Assembly (NCBI GenBank): GCA_015065285.1
Contig: SVQP01000018.1
Span: forward strand, 1 to 39,170
Length of the DNA stretch: 39,170 nucleotides
Direction of reading: 5' to 3'
From: Oscillospiraceae bacterium
GTDB taxonomy: Bacteria > Bacillota > Clostridia > Oscillospirales > CAG-272
Shown: positions 7,359 to 14,201 of the stretch, in pieces
Layout of the letters: every line of letters starts with the position of its first letter
How positions within the stretch are numbered: position 1 is the first letter of the stretch
Program-made: the position numbers and the translations under genes
Notes under the pieces: model-generated
The model's input: only the letters and a program-made list of their open reading frames with translations
Told to the model about the DNA's origin: nothing
Databases searched by the model: none

Positions 7359-8366
7359 ATGGCTTGGTACAATACCCCCGGATATGAAAACGACACCGTG
7401 ATTTTTTCGCGCATCACACTCTCCAGAAATCTGGAGAAATACCCATTTGTGCCCCGCATCTCTCCCAAGCAAGCGGCAGAGATCATTGCAGGCGTGGGCG
7501 GCATGCTGGAGAGCAACGGCTTTAGCATGATCAATTTCTCCGAAATCAGCCCCACAGCTGCCGCCTCGTATGCAGAAAAGTATTATGTTACAAGGGAATT
7601 TGCATCGGTCAGCCTGCCGCACGCGCTGCTGCTCAACGAGCCCTGCAACCTCTCTGTCATGCTTGGCGGGCGGGATCACATTCAGATCTGCTGTACGCTG
7701 CCCGGACTTTCCTTGCAGGATGCGGCGGCAAACGCCTTTAAAATGGACGATCTGATTGACGACAAGGAAGCCTTTGCCTTTGACGAAAGCCTTGGATATC
7801 TGTGCTCCGATCCCTTGGAGTGCGGCACCGCCATGCGCGCCTATGCCCTTTTGTTTTTGCCCGCGCTTTCTCTGCATGAGCAGATCGAGCCACTCTCAGT
7901 CAAGCTCTCGGGGCTGGGCTTTTCCCTGCGCCCCATGCAAAGCGGTGCGCAATCCCGCGATTGCCTTTATATGCTCTCCTGCCGCTCCTCTCTGCGCGTG
8001 GGTGAGCAGGAGATCCTGGAGCGTATGGAGGACACCACGCGCCAGATTCTGGACAGCGAGCGCAAGCTTTGCGAGCGCGCAGGCAAGGAGCGTGCCGCTT
8101 ATCTGACAGACCGCGCATTGCGTGCGCGCGCCATTTTGGGAAACGCGCACCTTTTGGGCGCGGATGAATTTCTGAATTTGTCCGCAGACGTAAGATTCGG
8201 CATCAGTCTGGGTATACTCAAGGATATAGAGCCCGATCTGCTCAACACGCTGCTGGTGGAGATCATGCCCTCAACCATGACGCTCTCGGCAGAGCAGCCG
8301 CTGCGCACCACGCAAGAGCGCGATCTGTTCCGCGCGGCACTGGTCAAGCAGCGATTGGGCGCATAA
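7359..8366 (+). CDS. mcsB: McsB-like protein arginine kinase with degenerate active site
   Basis: 335 residues, of the usual length, 17 bases after mcsA, with an AAAGGAG site. The fold-level match to the phosphagen-kinase-like McsB family is clear: SRITLSRNLEKYPF near the N-terminus, DHIQICCTLPGLSL, FAFDESLGYL and SADVRFGISLGI near the C-terminus. Several active-site stretches are altered, however. The usual NEEDH reads GGRDH (residues 103-107), removing the catalytic glutamate pair. The usual SCPTN-GTG reads SDPLECGTA (residues 150-158), replacing the active-site cysteine by Asp151. SRIRLARN reads SRITLSRN, losing a nucleotide-contacting arginine. The frame is intact, so it may be a pseudokinase that still serves as adaptor to ClpC. 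Family residue roles are from memory. Confidence 0.85.
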   Translation: MAWYNTPGYENDTVIFSRITLSRNLEKYPFVPRISPKQAAEIIAGVGGMLESNGFSMINFSEISPTAAASYAEKYYVTREFASVSLPHALLLNEPCNLSVMLGGRDHIQICCTLPGLSLQDAAANAFKMDDLIDDKEAFAFDESLGYLCSDPLECGTAMRAYALLFLPALSLHEQIEPLSVKLSGLGFSLRPMQSGAQSRDCLYMLSCRSSLRVGEQEILERMEDTTRQILDSERKLCERAGKERAAYLTDRALRARAILGNAHLLGADEFLNLSADVRFGISLGILKDIEPDLLNTLLVEIMPSTMTLSAEQPLRTTQERDLFRAALVKQRLGA

Positions 8367-8387
8367 ATGCTTGTGCAAGGATGATTT

Positions 8388-10826
8388 ATGAACCAAAAGT
8401 TTACCAAAAAAGCGCAAAACGTACTCAATCTGACGCAAAAATTCGCCTCCGAGATGGGACATACGTACATTGGCTCGGAGCACCTGCTTATGGGGCTTGT
8501 CGGTCAGCAGGATTGCATTGCCGCCAAGCTGCTCTTGGCAAGGGGGGCGGATTTTTCCCGTGTGCATGATGCCGTTGCTTCCCTGACCGGCGTGGGGTCT
8601 TGCTCCTCGGTCTCTCCCGAGGATATGACGCCAAGACTGCGCAGGATTCTGGAGGGGGCGGCTCAGCAGTCCTCTTCCACAGCGCAAAGCTATATCGGCA
8701 CAGAGCATTTGCTGCTTGCCATGTGCTGCGAGCACGATGCAGTGGGCACGCGCATACTGGAGGGCATGGGCATTGCCGCGGGCGATCTGGTCACGGATTG
8801 CAACGGTTTGATGAACACACCAAAGAAATCCCCCAAAACCGGCAAAGGCAAGGAAAAGCCGGAAAACGTGCTGCTTGGGTATGGTAAGGATCTGAGTGCC
8901 ATTGCAAGAACGGGTGCACTTGACCCCGTTATTGGCAGAGACGAGGAAAGCGCACGCGTCATTCAGATCCTCTCGCGCAAGCAAAAGAACAACCCTTGCC
9001 TGATCGGTGAGCCGGGCGTGGGCAAAACCGCTGTGGTGGAGGGCTTGGCGCAGCGCATTGCTGCCAAGGAGGTGCCCGACAATTTGCTGCACAAGCAGAT
9101 CATTTCTCTCGACCTTGCATCCATGATCGCAGGAGCAAAATACCGCGGTGAATTTGAGGAGCGATTCAAGGCGGTGCTGCAGCGCGCCTCGTCCGATCCT
9201 GATATTATCCTGTTTATCGATGAAATCCATACCATCATCGGTGCAGGCGCTGCCGAGGGTGCGGTGGATGCCGCCAATATCATCAAGCCTGCGCTTGCGC
9301 GCGGTGAGATGCAGGTCATCGGTGCCACAACGCTGACAGAATACCGCCGCCATATCGAAAAGGACGCGGCACTGGAGCGCAGATTTCAATCGGTGCTTGT
9401 CAAAGAGCCCACGGCAGAGCAAGCACTGGAGATACTCAAAGGTCTGCGTCCGCGTTACGAGGAGCACCATGAACTGCGCATCTCGGACAGTGCCTTAGAG
9501 GCAGCCGTGATCATGTCACAGCGCTATATCACGGACAGATTTCTGCCCGATAAAGCCATTGATCTGGTAGACGAGGCAGCCGCGCGCCTGCGTCTCTCGC
9601 GCTGTAAGGCATCGCCCGAAATCAAGGCGCTGCAGCAGCAGCTCTCAGATCTTGGTGCCAAAAAACAGCAAGCAGTCAACGAGCAGGATTTTTTAGGAGC
9701 AGCAGCTCTGCACGAGCAGGAAAATGCCTTACAAATCAAGCTGAATGCCCTGCAGCTGGGGCTGCACGAGGATCAGATACTCAACACGCCCTGTGTGACC
9801 GAGCAGGAAATTGCAGAGGTGGTCACACAGTGGACGCAGATCCCCGTCACCGCCCTTTTGCGTTCGGAACGCGAGCGGCTTTTGCAGCTGGAGAGTGAGC
9901 TTTGCGCGCGCGTGATCGGACAAGACGAGGCTGCACGTGCCATTGCATCTGCCATCAGGCGCGCACGAACCGGCATGAAGCCCCCCGGCAGACCCATCGG
10001 CTCCTTTGTATTCCTCGGGCACACCGGTGTGGGCAAAACCTCTATGTGCAAGGCTCTGGCGCAAGCGCTGTTCGGCTCACAATCCGCCATGATTCGCCTT
10101 GATATGTCTGAATATATGGAAAAGCACAGCGTCTCCAAGCTGATTGGATCTCCGCCCGGCTACGTGGGCTTTGAGGAAGGCGGTCAGCTGACAGAGCGGG
10201 TACGTCGTGCGCCATACAGCGTTATTCTGTTTGACGAGATTGAAAAGGCGCATCCCGACGTATTTCACCTGCTTTTGCAGGTGCTGGACGACGGCATGCT
10301 GACCGATTCGCAGGGGCGACACGTGGATTTTTCCAATACCGTGATCATTATGACGTCCAATGCGGGCACCGGCAAGCGCAGCCGTGCCATCGGCTTTGCC
10401 GCAAACGAGGGAGCACGCGAATCCGAGCAGATGCGAGCAGCACTCGCCTCTCTCTTCCCTGCCGAATTTTTGGGCAGAGTGGATAAGGTGATCGTATTCG
10501 CGGATCTTTCGCGCGAGCACGCACGGCAAATCGCCTCCATCATGCTGGATGAGGTTGCCGCACGGGCGCGCGCCAACGGCTTGTGCCTGTCCTTTGATCA
10601 AGCGATAGCCGAATGGATCGCAGATATTGGCTATGCCCCCGAAAAGGGTGCACGCGAGCTGCGAAGCGCTATTACCGAGCACGTGGAGGACGCGCTTGCC
10701 ACAGCTCTTTTGGAGGGCAGCATTGTCGCCGGCAACGAGATCAAAGCCTGCGTGCAGGACGGAAAAATTGCATTTTCACAAGGTATTTCCAAGAGAAAAG
10801 ATGCAGGGATGGGGAAAATCTGCTAA
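8388..10826 (+). CDS. clpC: ClpC, AAA+ unfoldase of the Clp protease
   Basis: 812 residues. It has an N-terminal Clp-N repeat pair (about 1-145), first AAA+ domain with Walker A GEPGVGKT near residue 207 and Walker B LFIDEIH, and a middle domain with a UVR-like stretch (EQDFLGAAALHEQENAL). The second AAA+ domain has GHTGVGKT near residue 544 and VILFDEIEKAHPD. An IGF tripeptide near residue 667 (RAIGFAANE) fits the ClpP-docking loop. ClpC unfolds damaged or arginine-phosphorylated proteins for ClpP. It follows mcsB by 21 bases and ends just before a strong bidirectional terminator, so it is the last gene of its operon. No ClpP gene is in the window. Confidence 0.95.
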   Translation: MNQKFTKKAQNVLNLTQKFASEMGHTYIGSEHLLMGLVGQQDCIAAKLLLARGADFSRVHDAVASLTGVGSCSSVSPEDMTPRLRRILEGAAQQSSSTAQSYIGTEHLLLAMCCEHDAVGTRILEGMGIAAGDLVTDCNGLMNTPKKSPKTGKGKEKPENVLLGYGKDLSAIARTGALDPVIGRDEESARVIQILSRKQKNNPCLIGEPGVGKTAVVEGLAQRIAAKEVPDNLLHKQIISLDLASMIAGAKYRGEFEERFKAVLQRASSDPDIILFIDEIHTIIGAGAAEGAVDAANIIKPALARGEMQVIGATTLTEYRRHIEKDAALERRFQSVLVKEPTAEQALEILKGLRPRYEEHHELRISDSALEAAVIMSQRYITDRFLPDKAIDLVDEAAARLRLSRCKASPEIKALQQQLSDLGAKKQQAVNEQDFLGAAALHEQENALQIKLNALQLGLHEDQILNTPCVTEQEIAEVVTQWTQIPVTALLRSERERLLQLESELCARVIGQDEAARAIASAIRRARTGMKPPGRPIGSFVFLGHTGVGKTSMCKALAQALFGSQSAMIRLDMSEYMEKHSVSKLIGSPPGYVGFEEGGQLTERVRRAPYSVILFDEIEKAHPDVFHLLLQVLDDGMLTDSQGRHVDFSNTVIIMTSNAGTGKRSRAIGFAANEGARESEQMRAALASLFPAEFLGRVDKVIVFADLSREHARQIASIMLDEVAARARANGLCLSFDQAIAEWIADIGYAPEKGARELRSAITEHVEDALATALLEGSIVAGNEIKACVQDGKIAFSQGISKRKDAGMGKIC

Positions 10827-10864
10827 GTCAAAACCAACTTGGTTCGATTCCCGTTCGGCTAAAC

Positions 10865-10899
10865 AAAAAAGGAGAAAAGCGGTGCTTTTCTCCTTTTTT
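10865..10899. terminator. Bidirectional terminator between clpC and the lipoprotein gene
   Basis: Perfect 16-bp stem: 10865-10880 pairs with 10884-10899 around GGT, starting with six A and ending with six T. It serves clpC from the left and the minus-strand lipoprotein gene from the right. Confidence 0.9.
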
Positions 10900-10900
10900 C

Positions 10901-12058
10901 TCAGTTCATTTCGATCTCGCCCATCAAGATCCGGTTGTTTTCGTAAAGATAATCGTACAGCATGGTATCGTAGCACTGCTCACGGATGATGTTGCCCTGC
11001 TCACGGTCAAGATACGCCTTGACGTCCTCCAGCGTTGCGCTGCCGCCCTGTCCGCTGCCCGTACCGACTGCGGGAGCAAAGGTATCAAAATATTTCACTG
11101 CATAATCGTGCAGCGCCTTTTGATATTGCTCATCGGAAACGCTCAGCTTTGCGTCATGGATCAGGGCGTAAAAGATCATATCGTCCTCGGCATAGCCGTA
11201 GGCAAGCTGCATAATCTTGATCTCATCCAGATCAAATGCCGCAAGAACCTCGCTATAGCTTACACCGTTTGAAGCAGCCATGCGGCGGTAATAATCCTCC
11301 ATGGACTCCATGTAATAAAGAACCGCCTCATCCGGCACCACGTCTGCCTTGCAATTCTGCTTGCAAGCCTTCCAGATGGCATCGTATGCAGTCTCATAAT
11401 ACAGCTCGTTCCAAAGCTGCTCCTTATAATAGGCAAAAAACTCGTCAGCCTTTGTGCAAGCACCGCCCGTATAAGAGGACACGAAATCATCGGTCAGAGG
11501 CTTGTATTCGCCCTTGATATACGAGACCGTGGCAGTATAGGTCAAAAGCTCGCCCTCGCTCTCTCCGCTTTCCTCTTGGCCCAGCGTAATGGCAACGGCA
11601 ATGCCGCAGGGCGCACCGATCAAGCCCTTGACAAAGTCATCGGGATACGCACCGCCCTCGGCAAGCTTGACCTCTACGTTATCCTCGCCAATGCGTCGCT
11701 CTCCGTCGGGCGACATGCAATAATAGGAAAGCACGACCGTATCTCCCCACACAACAGCCCGTGTAGTCACCTTTTCAAACAAGCCGTTGACGGTTTTGAT
11801 TCCATCGATCGCTTCATTTACCTGCGCATCAGTCACCTTGACCTCGTCAATTGTGATTTCAAGCCCGGTATACTGCCCCACCGCCACGTAATCGTCCAGC
11901 GGCATGGACAGATAGTCGGGAATATCGGTCAGATCTATCGAATCCGAAGCAGGCGGGGTCAGATCAGCCGTTTCTTGCTCCAGCATATCCTGCACAGACG
12001 TACAGGAGCACAGCAAAGCAAGCAGCACAGGCACCGCCAACCATTGAATATGCTTCAT
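10901..12058 (-). CDS. Trigger-factor-like lipoprotein (putative extracytoplasmic foldase)
   Basis: 385 residues. The N-terminus is a lipoprotein signal (MKHIQWLAVPVLLALLCSC), with the lipidated cysteine probably Cys19. A segment around residues 55-180 resembles the FKBP-type module of trigger factor (YTGLEITIDEVKVTDAQVNEAIDGI, WGDTVVLSYYC, DDFVKGLIGAPCG). The rest is helix-rich and resembles the trigger factor C-terminal or SurA-like chaperone arm. An exported prolyl isomerase or chaperone anchored to the membrane is the best guess; isomerase activity is not proven by the sequence. The start follows AAGGAG. Convergent with clpC across a shared terminator. Confidence 0.8.
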   Translation of the reverse strand: MKHIQWLAVPVLLALLCSCTSVQDMLEQETADLTPPASDSIDLTDIPDYLSMPLDDYVAVGQYTGLEITIDEVKVTDAQVNEAIDGIKTVNGLFEKVTTRAVVWGDTVVLSYYCMSPDGERRIGEDNVEVKLAEGGAYPDDFVKGLIGAPCGIAVAITLGQEESGESEGELLTYTATVSYIKGEYKPLTDDFVSSYTGGACTKADEFFAYYKEQLWNELYYETAYDAIWKACKQNCKADVVPDEAVLYYMESMEDYYRRMAASNGVSYSEVLAAFDLDEIKIMQLAYGYAEDDMIFYALIHDAKLSVSDEQYQKALHDYAVKYFDTFAPAVGTGSGQGGSATLEDVKAYLDREQGNIIREQCYDTMLYDYLYENNRILMGEIEMN

Positions 12059-12078
12059 AAATACTCCTTAAATGGCAC

Positions 12079-12115
12079 AAAAGGATTCACCACGCCCAGC
12101 GCTGATGAATCCTTT
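12079..12115 (-). terminator. Terminator of the yceD-rpmF operon
   Basis: AAAGGATTCA (12080-12089) pairs with TGAATCCTTT (12106-12115). On the minus strand it comes 26 bases after the rpmF stop and ends in CCTTTTG. It lies just before the lipoprotein gene, which must then use its own start signal. Confidence 0.65.
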
Positions 12116-12141
12116 ACGTGTGTTTTGATGGTAAATCAGAA

Positions 12142-12339
12142 TTAGTCTTCCTTCTTCTTCAGAGTGATTACCTGCTTGCCGCCATAGAAACCGCAAACCT
12201 TGCAAACACGATGTGCCAATACCATTTCATTGCATTCGGGATTGGAGCACTTTACCATACCGGGCATGGAGAGCTTGGAATTGTTGTTTCTTCTCTTGTC
12301 TCTACGTGCCTTGGATACCTTTCTCTTCGGTACTGCCAT
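12142..12339 (-). CDS. rpmF: Ribosomal protein bL32
   Basis: 65 residues starting [17 protein letters not shown], the conserved bL32 opening. A zinc site is formed by CSNPEC and CKVC, so this is the zinc-binding form. It is a small component of the large ribosomal subunit. A GGAGGTG ribosome site precedes the ATG. The gene follows yceD, the standard pairing in bacteria, with a gap of 102 bases that contains no further gene. Confidence 0.97.
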   Translation of the reverse strand: MAVPKRKVSKARRDKRRNNNSKLSMPGMVKCSNPECNEMVLAHRVCKVCGFYGGKQVITLKKKED

Positions 12340-12441
12340 AATTACACCTCCTCTTTGGCGTACAGGCTTATACCGTACACCGCATTATATCAATTTTTTT
12401 ATAAACTATATCTGAAACCGAGAATCGGTTACATTCAAAAA

Positions 12442-12957
12442 TTATTCGTCGCTCTCTTCCAGGAGCTTGGCAAGCACTGCCAGTCTGGGATCGATCTCGC
12501 GCGTTGAACAGCCGCATGCACCGTGCTTGAGCTGCTTGCCGCACTTGGGGCAAAGGCCGGGGCAATCCTCATCACAAAGGAATTTTGTGGGGAAAGAAAG
12601 GATCATTTCCTCAATCAGCTGCTCGTCAATATCAAGCTTGCCTTCCTTGATGATAATGTACTCGTCCACGTTCTCGTCGATCTGCTCCTGCGAAAGCGTT
12701 TTTTCATCGGCAACAGTGCGCTCAAAGCAAACCGTGTAAACACCGGTCACGTCGTCAAGGCATCTTGCGCAAATGGTCTTGTAGGACATATCGGCTTCCA
12801 GCACAAGGCGCATATATCCGCCCGTATCGGTCACCTGACCCACAACGTGCGCGTCAGCCGTGAATTCCACCCCTGCACAAGGCTCGGGCTTGATCATATA
12901 GTCCACTGCAAGCGTGTCCACCTCTCCTCGAAGCATGGGACCCATGTCAAGAATCAT
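12442..12957 (-). CDS. yceD: YceD family protein (DUF177), ribosome-associated
   Basis: 171 residues from the ATG at 12957, chosen because GAGGAGGTG lies upstream and the promoter at 13007-13035 falls inside the longer open frame. The protein has the family pattern: YKTICARCLDDVTG in the middle, and a C-terminal DEYIIIKEGKLDIDEQLIEEMILSFPTKFLCDEDCPGLCPKCG. The C-terminal cysteine cluster (CDEDC, CPKCG, GACGC) suggests zinc binding. YceD-family genes nearly always precede rpmF and the product is linked to 23S rRNA or large-subunit maturation. Confidence 0.92.
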   Translation of the reverse strand: MILDMGPMLRGEVDTLAVDYMIKPEPCAGVEFTADAHVVGQVTDTGGYMRLVLEADMSYKTICARCLDDVTGVYTVCFERTVADEKTLSQEQIDENVDEYIIIKEGKLDIDEQLIEEMILSFPTKFLCDEDCPGLCPKCGKQLKHGACGCSTREIDPRLAVLAKLLEESDE

Positions 12958-13006
12958 ATGCACACCTCCTCGCAATTTCCAAACGACATAAAAAGCGACA
13001 GTAAAT

Positions 13007-13035
13007 ATTATAACGGGTAAACTCTGATTTGTCAA
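13007..13035 (-). promoter_or_regulatory. Consensus promoter of yceD-rpmF
   Basis: On the minus strand TTGACA (13030-13035), 17 bases, TATAAT (13007-13012): both hexamers match consensus. It is 50 bases before the yceD start. Confidence 0.9.
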
Positions 13036-13143
13036 GTGTTTTTTTATATTTATCACATTTTTTCGTATTCCCGTGCAAATCTTCGCAACCAAGTAGCAGT
13101 CTGCCCTGACCAAGGGCATATCAGACTCCCCTGCGTGTAAAAA

Positions 13144-13168
13144 CCCCTGCGGCAAAATGCCGCAGGGG
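13144..13168 (-). terminator. Terminator of the secreted-protein operon
   Basis: Eleven-base-pair GC-rich stem (13144-13154 with 13158-13168), loop AAA, followed on the minus strand by TTTTT. It lies just after the stop of the lipoprotein gene. Confidence 0.85.
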
Positions 13169-13177
13169 GCGTTAAGT

Positions 13178-14161
13178 TTACTCTGCGCGCAAGACAGGTT
13201 CAGTAATGGGAATGATGAACCACGCTCCGTCACCAACGGTTGTTCCGTCCGGCTTTGTGATTGTTGCATCCACGTAACATTCAATCGCCAGACTTCCGTT
13301 ATCCAATCTGACCAACCGATCGACTCGCTTTTCATACGACCAAGTATACCCTTGTTCTTCCAAAACGTTATATATGCGATTTGCTTCATCATCCAGTGCA
13401 CCATCAACCTGTCGCAATACTGATTCGGGAATTGGCTGTACGTCTTTCATTTCTCCAACGTTTACAAGACGATATAGGGAAATTGCACCTGATTGATCAA
13501 CTTTTACGATTACCTGATCGCAAGTACTCAATTCTCCTACCATTCTTGTAAAATAAACGTATAGGATTCCTGATGAGGTGCGATTTTGATTTGTTATCTG
13601 ATAGTTCTCCGGATCAGTAACTTGATCGTTCAAGAAAGCTCTTGCGATCTCCATCTGCTTTTCCAATGCACACCGATCATTCTCATTTTCAACGTTCTTA
13701 CTGGGAACTGAATAGTACACGCAAATCCCCGTGCTCGCATCAAACCATTGTGTTACATAACTGCTTTTATACTTGTGTACAGTATCACGGTGTAACGGTC
13801 CATCTACTGTATTCTCATATTTCAACTCATATTCTACATCTGATACAACGGCAGTAATCTTCATTAAGACATCGTCTTGATATTCAGACTCTGTGTACGA
13901 ATAATTGACATGATGATTAACATGCAATCCGTCAGATTCTGATTTGCCATATTGTAAAGCGACCAACTCATTCAAAAAATCGCCATTTGAAAGCACTTCT
14001 TCATCCGGTGTAACAGATTCCGTACTTTGACCAACTATGCTCTCATCGGAATTCTCTTTTGTGTTAGTAGTTGAATCCAATGAATCAGTATTATTTACTT
14101 TACACGAACAAAAACATAAAAAACATATGAATAAAGCTAATAATAAACCACATTTTTTCAT
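13178..14161 (-). CDS. Lipoprotein of unknown function
   Basis: 327 residues. A hydrophobic signal ends in a lipobox (LLLALFICFLCFCSCKV), so the protein is probably anchored to the outer face of the membrane. A serine/threonine/glutamate-rich linker (about 25-60) follows, then a beta-rich body with no domain I recognise (for example YVTQWFDASTGICVYYSVPS and SGILYVYFTRMVGELSTCDQVIVKVDQSG). The C-terminus, GAWFIIPITEPVLRAE, is also unfamiliar. It is 40 bases after the large secreted-protein gene and transcribed the same way, ending at a shared terminator, so the two probably function together. Confidence 0.8.
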   Translation of the reverse strand: MKKCGLLLALFICFLCFCSCKVNNTDSLDSTTNTKENSDESIVGQSTESVTPDEEVLSNGDFLNELVALQYGKSESDGLHVNHHVNYSYTESEYQDDVLMKITAVVSDVEYELKYENTVDGPLHRDTVHKYKSSYVTQWFDASTGICVYYSVPSKNVENENDRCALEKQMEIARAFLNDQVTDPENYQITNQNRTSSGILYVYFTRMVGELSTCDQVIVKVDQSGAISLYRLVNVGEMKDVQPIPESVLRQVDGALDDEANRIYNVLEEQGYTWSYEKRVDRLVRLDNGSLAIECYVDATITKPDGTTVGDGAWFIIPITEPVLRAE

Positions 14162-14201
14162 AGCTACTGTCTCCCTTGTAAAAAGTAATTATCACATTTA
14201 T

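Noticed and set aside
12958-13407. Upstream extension of yceD to about 321 residues
   Set aside because: It would include the consensus promoter and has no family similarity; the ATG at 12957 has a good ribosome site.
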